Source of the DNA: Bacteroidaceae bacterium | GTDB taxonomy: Bacteria; Bacteroidota; Bacteroidia; Bacteroidales; Bacteroidaceae | Reading direction: 5' to 3' | Length of the DNA: 55,492 nt | NCBI GenBank assembly: GCA_017560945.1 | Contig: JAFZDY010000045.1 | Coordinates: forward strand, 1-55,492 | Part shown: positions 24,580 through 34,700 of the stretch, in pieces | Numbering within the stretch: the stretch's first letter is position 1 | Layout of the letters: every line of letters starts with the position of its first letter | Position numbers and translations under genes: made by a program | Notes under the pieces: generated by a model | What the model was told of the DNA's origin: nothing | The model's input: only the letters and a program-made list of their open reading frames with translations | Databases searched by the model: none

Positions 24580-25905
24580 TCACATCGCATACTCCGCTAT
24601 GCTACCACTGATTTGGAGGAGGGAGATTTCGCACATCTTGGTGTTGTACTCGGCGGAGAGGATGCGCTCCTCGGCATCCAAGAGGCTCTTTTGTGCCTCG
24701 CGCATCTCGATACCTGAGAGGTCGCCAAGGAGGTAGCGCTCGCGGGCAATCTCGTAGTTGTCGCGTGCGGCAATGAGGTTGTCGCGCTCGAGTTGCAACA
24801 GGTCGATGTTATTTTGGTATGCTTGCCACAGGCTGATGAGGTCGGCTCGAAGGCTTTGCTCCAATTCCTCGCGCTGGAGGCGTGCGTTCTCTACGGCCAA
24901 CTTGGCATTGTTTGCCTGACGACGCTTGTCGCCATTGAAGAGGTTGATGCCTACGGTGACACCGAAACTGAGGCCAAGGTTGTCGCGCACCTCGGTGCTA
25001 CCTACCTCGTACATGCTATGGGTGTAGCCGTAGCCGGCATTGGCACGCACGTAGGGGTAGTTGCGACTAAGTACGGCTTGCTGGTCCAACTTTGCAAGGG
25101 ATTGGCTTTGCTCGGCTTTCAACAACGTGGCGTTGGTGCGCAGGGTGTTGTCCCACAACTGGTCGAACTTCAGGGTGAGGTCGGGGATGATGAGTGTGTC
25201 CTGCACCATCACAGGGCTATTCATGTCGCTAACGGCCATGAGTTCGTTGAGGCGTATGCGTGAGTTGTTGAGTTGCTCCTGTTGCTTGATGAGCGAGGCT
25301 TGGTCGGCATTGTAGTGTACGCGTGCCTGCTGGAGGTCGAGGCGTGAGAAACTACCGATGCTATAGCGTGCCTCGACGATGCGCAGGCGTTCCTTGGAGA
25401 GGGTGACGGCATACTGGAGGTTCTTCAGGCGGATGTTCTGTTGCACGAAGTTGTAGTACTCGGCGGAGAGGGTGGCGATGAAGTCCTCGATGGCGATGCG
25501 TGTCTGAGTCTCGCCCTGTGCCTCGAGCTCCTTCAACTTCTTGTAGTTGGCCTGTATGCCGAATCCGTCGAAGAGGGTCCAGTTGAGCGAGAGACCTGCA
25601 TTGAGTGTCTGGTCAAAGGCGCCATGTTCGCTCACGGTCTCGCCAGTGGTACGCATCTTGGTGTCGGTGTCGTCGATGCCTCCGCTATATCCGGCACTGA
25701 GGTCGAGGGTGGGCAGATAGCCAGCATTGGCAAGGGTGGTATTGTTGTGCACCACCTGCTCGTTGTTGCGCACGATGCGCAGGGAGTAGTTGTTCTGCAA
25801 CCCTTCCTCGAGGCACGATTGCAGGGAGTAGATAGGCTGAGCATGCGTGGCTGTGACACTGAGGAGTGCCACGCCTACGGATGCGAGTGTATGCTTTAGG
25901 TTCAT
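24580..25905 (-). CDS. TolC-family outer membrane efflux protein
   Basis: Outer-membrane exit duct of the RND pump encoded just upstream. The 441 residues have a signal peptide (about 1-22) and two repeats of the OEP domain (about 25-225 and 240-430), with long helical heptad-rich segments (for example around residues 130-190 and 330-420). It is the third gene of the adaptor-RND-TolC operon, 64 nt after the RND gene. The G/C-rich hairpin repeat immediately after its stop may serve as its transcript end. Confidence 0.92.
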   Translation of the reverse strand: MNLKHTLASVGVALLSVTATHAQPIYSLQSCLEEGLQNNYSLRIVRNNEQVVHNNTTLANAGYLPTLDLSAGYSGGIDDTDTKMRTTGETVSEHGAFDQTLNAGLSLNWTLFDGFGIQANYKKLKELEAQGETQTRIAIEDFIATLSAEYYNFVQQNIRLKNLQYAVTLSKERLRIVEARYSIGSFSRLDLQQARVHYNADQASLIKQQEQLNNSRIRLNELMAVSDMNSPVMVQDTLIIPDLTLKFDQLWDNTLRTNATLLKAEQSQSLAKLDQQAVLSRNYPYVRANAGYGYTHSMYEVGSTEVRDNLGLSFGVTVGINLFNGDKRRQANNAKLAVENARLQREELEQSLRADLISLWQAYQNNIDLLQLERDNLIAARDNYEIARERYLLGDLSGIEMREAQKSLLDAEERILSAEYNTKMCEISLLQISGSIAEYAM

Positions 25906-25969
25906 TCTTAGTCTATTTTTTGTGTATAATATGTTAGAATGCGGTTATATCACGAAAAAGGGGTAATCA

Positions 25970-28900
25970 CTACTCCTCCTCCTTCTTGCGCTCGGTGGAG
26001 ATGTAGAGGTAGATCGCGGGTACCACGAAGAGGGTGAGGATGGTGGACACCAACATACCGCCCACGACCGCTATACCCATGGCTATGCGTCCATTGGCTC
26101 CCTCGCCTGTGGCGTACACCAAGGGGATGAGGCCGAGAATGGTGGAGACACTGGTCATAAGGATGGGGCGCAAGCGTTGGATGGATGCCAGGCGGATGGC
26201 CTCGAAACGACTCTCGCCACTGGCCTGTCGCTGGTTGGCAAACTCGACGATGAGGATACCATTCTTTGCCACCAAACCGATGAGCATGATGATACCAATC
26301 TCGCTATAGATGTTCATGGTCTGACCATTGAGCGACATGAATACGAGGGCTCCTGCTACCGCCAACGGTACGGTGAACATGATGATGAGGGGGTCCTTGA
26401 AACTCTCGAACTGTGCTGCGAGGATGAGGTAGATGAGCACGAGGGCGAGGGTGAAGGCGAACATAAGGCTATCGGAACTCTCGCGATACTCCTTGGAGTC
26501 GCCCGAGAGGGCTGTGCGGAAGGTGTCGTCGAGGACTTCCTTGGCTATGCGGTCCATCTCGTCCAATCCGTCACCAATGGTCTTGCCATCGGCCAAACCT
26601 GCTGATACTGTGGCAGAGGCAAAGCGGTTGTAACGATAGAGCTTGGGAGGCGCAATGCCCTCCTCTAACTCGATGAGGTTGTCCATCTGTATCATGTCGC
26701 CCTTGTCGCTACGCACGTAAATGGACTTGAGGTCGATGGGCTTGTTGCGTTGCTGGCGATTGATTTCGCCCACAATCTCGTATTGCTTTCCGTTCATGTA
26801 GAAGTAGCCCATGCGCTGGTCGGCCAAGCCATACTGCAATGTTTGAGCAATGGTGCGTGTGCTGACACCCATGACGCTGGCCTTGTCACGATTGATGTGG
26901 ATGCGTGCCTCGGGCTTGCTGAACTTCAGGTCGACGTCCGTCATTTGGAAGACAGGGCTCTCGTTCACCTTTTCCATGAACTTGGGCAACACCTCCTCCA
27001 ACTTCTCGATATTGGTGGCTTGTAGCACGTACTGAACAGGCATACCTCCACGGCGTCCGCCAAAGGTGGTCTGTTGCTGAACGAAGGCGCGTGCCTTGGT
27101 CTTTGATTGCACGGCTGCAGATAGTTTTTCGGCCAACTGCATCTGAGTGTAGTCGCGCTCGCTGATGTCGGGGAGGGTCAACTGGATGTTACCCGAACCA
27201 CTGGACACACGTGCGGTGACGGCCGGCAACTCGCCTGCAATGGAGTCGACCAGATCGTTGAGGTCCTCGGTATAGTCGCGGATGAACTCGTAGGTGATGC
27301 CCTCGGGGCCACGTGTGTTGATGGTAATCTTGGAGCGGTCCTCGAGGGGTGCCATTTCAGAGGGGATGACATTCCACAACCAACCGATGACGCCAAGGGT
27401 GGCGACAAAGATGACAATGGCTACCCACTTGTGTCGGAGGAAGAATTCCAACCCCTTGGCATAGATGTTGTTCAAACCAATGAAGAAGGGCTCGGTCTTG
27501 AGATAGAACCAGCTCTGCTCCTCGCGGCGCTTCAATATCTTGGTGGCCAACATGGGGGTGAAGGTGAGGGCTGAGAATGAGGAGATGATGACCGCACCTG
27601 ACACCACGAAGCTAAACTCGCGGAAGAGGCGACCTGTCATACCCTCCATGAACACGATGGGGAAGAATACGGCTACCAACGTGATGGTGGTGGAGATGAT
27701 GGCAAAGAAAATCTCCTTGGAGCCCTCGACACCAGCCTCCTTGGGCTTCATGCCTCGCTCGATGCGGATGTAGATATTCTCGGTCATTACGATGGCGTCG
27801 TCCACCACTAAACCTACGGCAAGCACTACGGCAAGCATGGAGAGCACGTTGATGGAGAATCCGCAAATGTACATGATGAAGAACGAGCCGATGAGCGACA
27901 CAGGTATCACAATGCAGGGCACGAGGGTCACACGCCAGTCGCGAAGGAACAGGAAGATGATGACCATTACCAAGATGAAGGCAATGTAAACGGTCTCCTT
28001 CACCTCGGAGATGGAGGCGCGGATGAACTGAGTGTTGTCAAAACCATAGGAGTACTTGATGTCCTCGGGGAGGTCCTTCTCCATCATCTTCATACGCTCA
28101 TACACGGCGTTGGCAATCTCGATGTGGTTGGCACCTGGTTGGGGGATGACTACAACACCTACCATGGGCACACCGTTCATCTTCATGTAACTTTTGATGT
28201 CGCGAGCCTCGACCTCGGCACGACCAATGTCGCTGAAGCGGATGATGCGTCCCTTGTCCTCCTTGATGATGATGTCGTTGAACTCCTGTGCTGTGTGCAT
28301 CAGTCCCAAGGTACGGATGCTGAGTTCGGTGGTGTTACCTTCGATGCTTCCTGAGGGCAACTCGACATTCTCTCTGTCCACTGCGTTCTTCACGTCCATG
28401 GGGGTTACACCATAGCCCGACATCTTGATGGGGTCGAGCCAAAGGCGCATGGAGTAGCGCTTCTCACCCCAAATGCTCACACCGCTCACGTCGGGGATGG
28501 TCTGTAATTGTTCCTTCACTGTGAGGTCGGCAATCTCGCTAATCTCGAGCAACGAGCGCTTGTCACTCTGAATGGCAACCATCAGGATGGGGGTGGCATC
28601 GGCATCGGCCTTTGATACGGTGGGAGGGTCGCAATCGCGTGGCAAGAAGCGCTGGGCACGCGAAACCTTGTCGCGCACGTCGTTGGCCGCGGTCTCCAAG
28701 TCTACCGACAACTCGAACTCTACGGTGATGCGGCTACTACCCTGGCTACTAACACTCGTGAGTGAACGGATGCCAGGGATACCATTGATGTTTTGCTCAA
28801 GGGGCTCGGTAATCTGATTCTCAATGACGTCGGCATTGGCACCAGGGTAAGAACAACTTACCGAGATGATGGGATTGTCCACCGACGGATACTCGCGCAC

Positions 28901-28999
28901 GCCCAACGTGTTGTAGCCAATGATACCGAAGAGGATAATGATCAGTGTCATTACTGTGGACAGTACTGGGCGGCGTATGCTAAGTTCTGATATGTTCAT
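25970..28999 (-). CDS. RND efflux permease (HAE-1/AcrB-type)
   Basis: Inner-membrane proton-driven exporter of the AcrB/MexB class, 1009 residues with 12 expected TM segments and two large periplasmic loops. TM1 starts at about residue 10 (RRPVLSTVMTLIIILFGIIGY). The proton-relay Asp pair is in GLVVDDAIVMTENI. Substrates cannot be deduced; dyes, bile salts and drugs are typical in gut Bacteroidales. It sits 35 nt after the adaptor and 64 nt before the TolC gene. No TetR or other local regulator is encoded. Confidence 0.95.
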   Translation of the reverse strand: MNISELSIRRPVLSTVMTLIIILFGIIGYNTLGVREYPSVDNPIISVSCSYPGANADVIENQITEPLEQNINGIPGIRSLTSVSSQGSSRITVEFELSVDLETAANDVRDKVSRAQRFLPRDCDPPTVSKADADATPILMVAIQSDKRSLLEISEIADLTVKEQLQTIPDVSGVSIWGEKRYSMRLWLDPIKMSGYGVTPMDVKNAVDRENVELPSGSIEGNTTELSIRTLGLMHTAQEFNDIIIKEDKGRIIRFSDIGRAEVEARDIKSYMKMNGVPMVGVVVIPQPGANHIEIANAVYERMKMMEKDLPEDIKYSYGFDNTQFIRASISEVKETVYIAFILVMVIIFLFLRDWRVTLVPCIVIPVSLIGSFFIMYICGFSINVLSMLAVVLAVGLVVDDAIVMTENIYIRIERGMKPKEAGVEGSKEIFFAIISTTITLVAVFFPIVFMEGMTGRLFREFSFVVSGAVIISSFSALTFTPMLATKILKRREEQSWFYLKTEPFFIGLNNIYAKGLEFFLRHKWVAIVIFVATLGVIGWLWNVIPSEMAPLEDRSKITINTRGPEGITYEFIRDYTEDLNDLVDSIAGELPAVTARVSSGSGNIQLTLPDISERDYTQMQLAEKLSAAVQSKTKARAFVQQQTTFGGRRGGMPVQYVLQATNIEKLEEVLPKFMEKVNESPVFQMTDVDLKFSKPEARIHINRDKASVMGVSTRTIAQTLQYGLADQRMGYFYMNGKQYEIVGEINRQQRNKPIDLKSIYVRSDKGDMIQMDNLIELEEGIAPPKLYRYNRFASATVSAGLADGKTIGDGLDEMDRIAKEVLDDTFRTALSGDSKEYRESSDSLMFAFTLALVLIYLILAAQFESFKDPLIIMFTVPLAVAGALVFMSLNGQTMNIYSEIGIIMLIGLVAKNGILIVEFANQRQASGESRFEAIRLASIQRLRPILMTSVSTILGLIPLVYATGEGANGRIAMGIAVVGGMLVSTILTLFVVPAIYLYISTERKKEEE

Positions 29000-29034
29000 T
29001 TTGGAATGTAAGAATTATGTGTGGGTGTTGTCAC

Positions 29035-30114
29035 TTATTTTACCTCGTCCAAAGTTACAGGAAGACCCATACGCAATTGCATGGTTCCTGAGGTGATGAT
29101 GGTGTCGCCATACTGCAGGCCATCGAGCACTTGCACACGGGCCTCGTTGCGGATTCCCTTGGTGATGGCTACGGGCTGTGCCTTGCCACCCTTGTACACG
29201 AATACCTTGTCGATACCCATCTCGGGCACAATGGCCTCGGTGGGGATGGCAATGGCTTCGGAGATTTCCATTGTCTTCAAGTGAATGTTGGTGAATCGAC
29301 CAGGGAAAAGTTTGCCATCGGTGTTGGAGTAAAGGGCACGCACAGGGAAGGTGTGTGTCAACTGGTCAACCTTTGACTCTGTAGCGTAGATCTTGGCGTC
29401 CAAACGCTCCAATTGTCCCTCGATGTTGAAGGTCAATCCCATGCCCGACTTTACAGAACTTGAGTAACGCTCGGGCACTGCAAACTCAATCTTGAGCGGA
29501 GTGATTCTTGTCAAAGTGGCCACGACGGTACCTGTAGAAGCGAAGGCTCCCTCACTGACCTGACGCAAACCTATGATGCCATCGAACGGCGCACGCAACT
29601 CTGTTTGAGCAATGTTGGCCTTCACCAAGTCGATGTCGGCTTGAAGTGTGGCAAGGCTTGTGCGTGCCTCCTCGTAAGCCTCCTTACTGACTGCATCCTT
29701 CTCCAATAGGGCGTTTTGACGATACACACGATCTTGTGCCAATTGGAGTTGCGACTCCAATTTCTTCAACTGAGCCTGCAGAGGACCATCGTTTACCTTG
29801 GCCAAGAGTTCTCCCTTGGTGACATGAGAGCCTTCAGTGAAGTTGATGCTGATGATCTTGCCCGAAGTCTCGAAAGACAAGTTTACCTCTTCGTCAGGGA
29901 TGAGTCGGCCAGTGACCACAATCTCGTCGGTCAGTGAACGTGGCTTGATGACCTCTGCTGTCACGTTCAAGGCCTTACGGCCACTTCCTGCTTTTTTTAC
30001 TTGATCTGCCAACTGCAGTTCTTCGTTCTCCTTGGGGATTTGACTCCAAATGCCCCAACCGGCCAATCCGATGACGATGACACCGACAAGGCCCCATTTA
30101 GTAGGTTTGTTCAT
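29035..30114 (-). CDS. RND efflux periplasmic adaptor (membrane fusion protein)
   Basis: 359-residue MFP bridging the RND pump and TolC. It has an N-terminal membrane anchor (about 7-24; VIVIGLAGWGIW), a first beta-barrel/lipoyl half (about 50-100), an alpha-hairpin (about 100-155; QLKKLESQLQLAQDRV...), a lipoyl half (ELRAPFDGIIG, about 168-180) and C-terminal barrel and membrane-proximal domains. First gene of the operon, with a -7 box at 30168-30161. Confidence 0.93.
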   Translation of the reverse strand: MNKPTKWGLVGVIVIGLAGWGIWSQIPKENEELQLADQVKKAGSGRKALNVTAEVIKPRSLTDEIVVTGRLIPDEEVNLSFETSGKIISINFTEGSHVTKGELLAKVNDGPLQAQLKKLESQLQLAQDRVYRQNALLEKDAVSKEAYEEARTSLATLQADIDLVKANIAQTELRAPFDGIIGLRQVSEGAFASTGTVVATLTRITPLKIEFAVPERYSSSVKSGMGLTFNIEGQLERLDAKIYATESKVDQLTHTFPVRALYSNTDGKLFPGRFTNIHLKTMEISEAIAIPTEAIVPEMGIDKVFVYKGGKAQPVAITKGIRNEARVQVLDGLQYGDTIITSGTMQLRMGLPVTLDEVK

Positions 30115-30160
30115 TGTTATCTGTTTACTCGATTTTTACTCTCTTTTGTATAATTTTCTA

Positions 30161-30168
30161 CAAAGGTA
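30161..30168 (-). promoter_or_regulatory. RND efflux operon -7 box
   Basis: TACCTTTG on the minus strand, 46 nt before the adaptor start codon; -33 element unclear. Confidence 0.55.
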
Positions 30169-30303
30169 TGTATTTCTCGCAATACTGCCCACGTTTTTGA
30201 GATGAAATTATACGTTTGTTAATGTTTTTTTTAACTTCTTCCACTTGATGCACGCATCGTTGGCTCGTTTTCTTTAAAAACGGAGGTGAAAAATGTGGGG
30301 GGA

Positions 30304-31362
30304 TTAACCCATTGCTTCGCGGTAGAAATCCAACATGTCGTCAATCTCTTTGCGAGTGGCTGTTTGATTGATGCGAATGTCTCCTATCTCGCCAAGAAGG
30401 GTGAAATTGATGATGCCTGATGAGTTCTTCTTGTCGTGTGTCATGAACTGATAGAGACGGTCGTAGTGCTTGCAATCGAATTCGAAATTTCCGTATGTTT
30501 CGCGAATAAATCGAATGGTTTGTCTCATCTTGTCCTGTGGGAAACTTGTCTTGAGACATGAGAGGTAAAGTTCGCACACCATACCCCACGCAACGGCGTA
30601 TCCATGCAGGTGCGGACGATTCTCCTCCAATGCCAGACTCTCGAACGCATGTCCTACAGTGTGGCCTAAATTGAGGGCTTTTCGGATGCCATGCTCCAAG
30701 GGATCTTGCGTTACGATATCTTCTTTTATCTTTACACTTTGAGAAACTAAATTTTGCAAATGAGGGTAGTCGATGTGCTCGAAGTCGAAGTTCAATAGCT
30801 CTGCCCAATGGGTGGGGGTGCTGATGAGGCCGTGCTTCAACATCTCGGCATAGCCAGAAACCAAGTTGGGGAAGTCCAGCGTGCGCAGAAAGTTGGTGTC
30901 GATGAGTACACTTGAGGCGGGAGAGAATACGCCCACTTCGTTCTTTAAACCATTGAAGTTAATCCCAGTCTTTCCACCCACAGAGGCGTCAACCATGGCA
31001 AGCAGGGTGGTGGGAATGTTTATGTAGGCAATGCCACGCTTGAACGTGGAGGCGGCAAATCCACCCAAGTCTGTCACCATGCCACCTCCTAAATTGAGCA
31101 TGAGTGAGTGGCGTGTGCCCCCCTTGTCGCCCAACTCTTTCCACACGTGAGCCAATGTCTCCAATGTCTTGTGTGTGTCAGTCGCTCCAATGGTGATGAT
31201 GCAAGCGTTGCTCAAATAGTCAAACTCTTGGATGAGTGGCAGACACAACTCGTGCGTACACTCGTCTGTAAGTATGAAAAGTTTATCGTGTGGACAAGCC
31301 TCGATTGCTTGCTTGAGACTTGCCGACAGGTCGCTCGATAGTATAATTTGCTGCTTATTCAT
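30304..31362 (-). CDS. aroB: 3-dehydroquinate synthase
   Basis: Converts DAHP to 3-dehydroquinate (shikimate pathway step 2) using NAD+ and a divalent metal. The protein has the NAD-binding GGGMVTDLGGFAASTFKRG and PTTLLAMVDASVGGKTGIN motifs, and metal-ligand regions E(MLKHGLI), H in NLGHTVGHAFE and H in RPHLHGYAVAWGM. I place the start at the ATG at 31362 (MNKQQIILSS). A longer reading frame begins 15 codons upstream at 31407, but a TATCTTTG -7 box (31402-31395) lies inside that extension, so it would not be transcribed. Length is then about 352 aa, normal for AroB. It is monocistronic. Confidence 0.94.
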   Translation of the reverse strand: MNKQQIILSSDLSASLKQAIEACPHDKLFILTDECTHELCLPLIQEFDYLSNACIITIGATDTHKTLETLAHVWKELGDKGGTRHSLMLNLGGGMVTDLGGFAASTFKRGIAYINIPTTLLAMVDASVGGKTGINFNGLKNEVGVFSPASSVLIDTNFLRTLDFPNLVSGYAEMLKHGLISTPTHWAELLNFDFEHIDYPHLQNLVSQSVKIKEDIVTQDPLEHGIRKALNLGHTVGHAFESLALEENRPHLHGYAVAWGMVCELYLSCLKTSFPQDKMRQTIRFIRETYGNFEFDCKHYDRLYQFMTHDKKNSSGIINFTLLGEIGDIRINQTATRKEIDDMLDFYREAMG

Positions 31363-31394
31363 AATCAAAAAGTAGATGTCCTTTTTTATGTCTG

Positions 31395-31402
31395 CAAAGA
31401 TA
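31395..31402 (-). promoter_or_regulatory. aroB -7 box
   Basis: TATCTTTG on the minus strand, 33 nt upstream of the chosen start; decides the start in favour of 31362. Confidence 0.6.
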
Positions 31403-31467
31403 TTCAAAAAATAGAGGAAAACAGAGTGGTTTTTGCTTAAAAAGCTGAAAAATTGTTGTTTTATTGC

Positions 31468-31475
31468 TATCTTTG
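31468..31475 (+). promoter_or_regulatory. -7 box for the outer-membrane protein gene
   Basis: TATCTTTG; no good -33 TTTG at normal distance. If used, the leader before 31791 is about 310 nt. Confidence 0.45.
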
Positions 31476-31495
31476 CAGTTTGAATTCGAAAATTT

Positions 31496-31619
31496 ATGGG
31501 GAATGGTCCTTGCCGAGGAAAAGATGAGTGATGTGCCCCTTAATTGTCTTTCGTTTTATCAGATGAAATTTGGACTCGTCGATAAAAAAGGGCAGTTTGT
31601 CGAAAACCACCTATTATAA
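31496..31619 (+). other. Leader region with two overlapping small ORFs
   Basis: Within the long leader, ATG at 31496 opens an 11-codon ORF (MGNGPCRGKDE, stop 31531). A second ATG at 31524 overlaps it by 8 nt and opens a 31-codon ORF beginning MSDVPLNCLSFYQMKF and ending at 31619. Neither resembles a known protein. They could be leader peptides of an attenuation mechanism or chance ORFs. Confidence 0.3.
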
Positions 31620-31702
31620 GGTGTGTAAATATTAAACTTTTTCTGTGGGCTCAAGTCATAAGACCGTACGCAAAAAAATGCTGCGTTGCTGATGTTTTTG
31701 CC

Positions 31703-31748
31703 GCAGGTAGACAAAAAACTTTTAGCAGGTAGGCAAAAAAACTTTTTA
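31703..31748 (+). repeat. Two-copy tandem repeat ahead of the outer-membrane protein gene
   Basis: GCAGGTAGACAAAAAACTTTTA (22 nt; 31703-31724) is followed directly by a 24-nt near copy (31725-31748) differing by one substitution and two extra bases in the A and T runs. It lies 42 nt before the start codon, inside the presumed leader. Confidence 0.7.
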
Positions 31749-31790
31749 GAGAGAAAAAAATAAGTATAAATATAATAAGGTAAAACCAAA

Positions 31791-34700
31791 ATGAAAAAAT
31801 TACTGTCATTATTGATCGTGTGTGTATGTGCATCGGCAATGTCGTTTGCACAGGAAAAGAACGTGGTAGTAAGTGGTTTGGTGCAGGATAAGAAAACTGC
31901 CGAACCTGTAATGCAAGCCACTGTTCAGTTGTTAACAGTGAAGGATAGCACCTTTGTAGCTGGTAATGTCAGCGACGAAGATGGTCGCTTTGCTTTGCCT
32001 AGTGTAGCTTCTGGAAGCTATTTGCTGAAGATTTCTTACACTGGTTACACTACCATGTGGAAGAGCTTGTCAGTAAATAAGTCTACTGATATGGGTATCC
32101 TTGCCCTTGAACAGGATGCAGTGTTGTTGAAGCAAGCAACTGTAACCGCTCAGTTGGCCGAAGTACAGGTGGTAGAAGATACCGTTATGTATAACGCAGG
32201 AGCTTATCGTGTGCCCCCCGGCTCAATGTTGGAAGAGTTGGTAAAGAAACTCCCCGGTGCACAGGTGGATGAAAACGGACAAATCACTATCAACGGTAAA
32301 AAGGTTAGCAAGTTCATGATGAACGGTAAGGAATTCTTTAGCGGTGACCAGGAAACTGCTATGAAGAACGTACCCGTAGAAATGATTGATCGCTTGAAAG
32401 TGTACGACAGACAGAGTGACTTGGCTCGTGTAACAGGTATCGACGATGGTAATGAAGAAACAGTAATCGATATGCAGGTGAAGCCTGGTATGGCTAAGGG
32501 ATGGTTTGGTAATACTGACCTTGGTTATGGTACTGAGGACCGTTACTCTGCACGACTCATGTTGAACCACTTTGATGACGTGGCACAAACATCAATCCTC
32601 GGTGGTGCTAACAACGTAGGTGGTCGTGGTTTCCCAGGTGGAGCAGGTGGCTTCATGGGTGGTGGCGGTGGTGGTGGCCTCCGTTCTAACAAGAATGCAG
32701 GTTTCAACTTCGCTATGGAAAGAGACAACATCGAATTTGGTGGTGACATCCGCTATACTCACAATGACTCTGATAACAAGACTATCACTTCAAGTGAAAC
32801 ATTCCTTCAGTCAGGTAGTTCATATTCTAACAGCCGTAGCAACAGCATGAGCTGCAGCGGTAACTGGAACATCAACTTCCGTTTGGAATGGACTCCCGAC
32901 CTTTACACTAACATCATTTTCCGTCCTACTATAACTTTCAGCCGCTCAAACAGTTTCTCTGAAAGCAACTCAGCAACATTCAATCAGGATCCGTACGAAT
33001 ATACATCAGATCCTTTGAGAGATGCACACAATGCTGAAGTATGGGCTGAAAACGATCCTCGTGTCAACCTCAATGACAGTAAGTCAAACAGCGACACTGA
33101 CAACTTGAATGCAAGTGGTACATTGCAGGTGAACAGACGCCTCAGTGATGAAGGACGTAACCTTACTTTCGTAGGTACATATAGCTATGGTGATAGCGAA
33201 AGCAAATCAGTATCAGCTTCAAATGTTGACTATATCTCTACTGGTTCAAAGGATATCCGTAACCGTTACAACGTAACTCCTGGTAAGAACTGGAACTACA
33301 ACTTGCAGTTTACTTACAGTGAACCTATTATGGAAGATACTTACTTGCAGTTCATCTATAGTTTCAGCGAAAGCTATACATTGAACGACCGTTCAACTTA
33401 TGACTTCAGCCCTGTTCCTTTAAGAAATGAATTCGGTCAGATTGTATATGACGAATTTGGTCAGATTGTGTATGCTAACAACGAGCAGTATGTTGATTAC
33501 ATGAACGATGGTTTCCCCATGACTCCCGAAGATTACAAGTCTTATTTGGATAAAGAGCAGAGCCAGTACCAAGAGCGTTACAACTACAACCACGAAGGTC
33601 AGGCTATGTTGCGTGTGAACCGCGATAACTACCAATTCAATGCTGGATTCACTGTATTGCCTCAGACAACTAAGATGGATTACAAGTATTTGGGTAAGGA
33701 TACAATCTTGAAGCGTACTGTTGTTAACTTCACTCCTAACATCCGTTTCCGTTACAATTGGGACAAGCAGACACGTGTAGAAATGACTTATCGTGGACGT
33801 AGCAGCCAGCCCAATATGACTGACATGTTGGATATTACGGATGATACTAATCCGTTGAATATTACTCAGGGTAACCCTGGATTGAAGCCTTCGTTCAACC
33901 ACAACATGAGCGCAAACTTCAATACTTACAACATGGATAAGCAGCGCAGTATCTTTGGTAATATTGGTGGTTCGTTGACTCAGAATAATGTAAGCAGCAA
34001 GGTTACTTATGATCCCGCAACAGGTGGACGTATCACAAGACCTGAGAATATCAATGGTAACTGGAGTGCAAATGGATCATTTGGTTTCAACACTGCATTG
34101 CCTAACAAGCACTTCACAGTAAGCACTAATACTAACGCTTCTTATAACAATAGCGTACAGTACTTCAGCCAGATTGGTGTAACTCCTAATGGTGAAAGCG
34201 TGAAGAATGCTACTCGTTCAATCAATGCAGGTGAGCAATTGCGTGGAACATATCGTAACGACTGGGAAAACGGTTGGGGATTGGAAGTAACTCTCTCTGG
34301 AAACCTTAACTACCAGCACGCTGAGAACGATATGCAGCCTGAACGTAACATGGATACTTACATGTATTCTTACGGTGGTAGCACTAACGTTAACTTCCCC
34401 TGGAACATGACATTGTCAACTGACATGAGTATGAACAGCCGTCGTGGTTATAGCGATCCTAACATGAACACTGACGAGCTCATTTGGAACGCTCAGATTG
34501 CTCAGGCTCTCTTCAACGGTGCAGCTACTCTCTCATTGCAGTTCTATGATATCTTGCACGAACAGAGCAATATCAGCCGTACTATCAACGCTTCAATGCG
34601 TCGCGATAGCGAAAGCAACGCAATCAACAGCTACTGCATGGTACACTTCATCTATCGTTTGAACATCTTCGGTGATGGACGCAACGCTTTCCGCAGAAAC

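Noticed and set aside
31559-31921. 120-codon minus-strand ORF opposite the outer-membrane protein leader
   Set aside because: Low-complexity Phe/Leu/Ser-rich translation overlapping the signal-peptide region of a clear gene; no family features.
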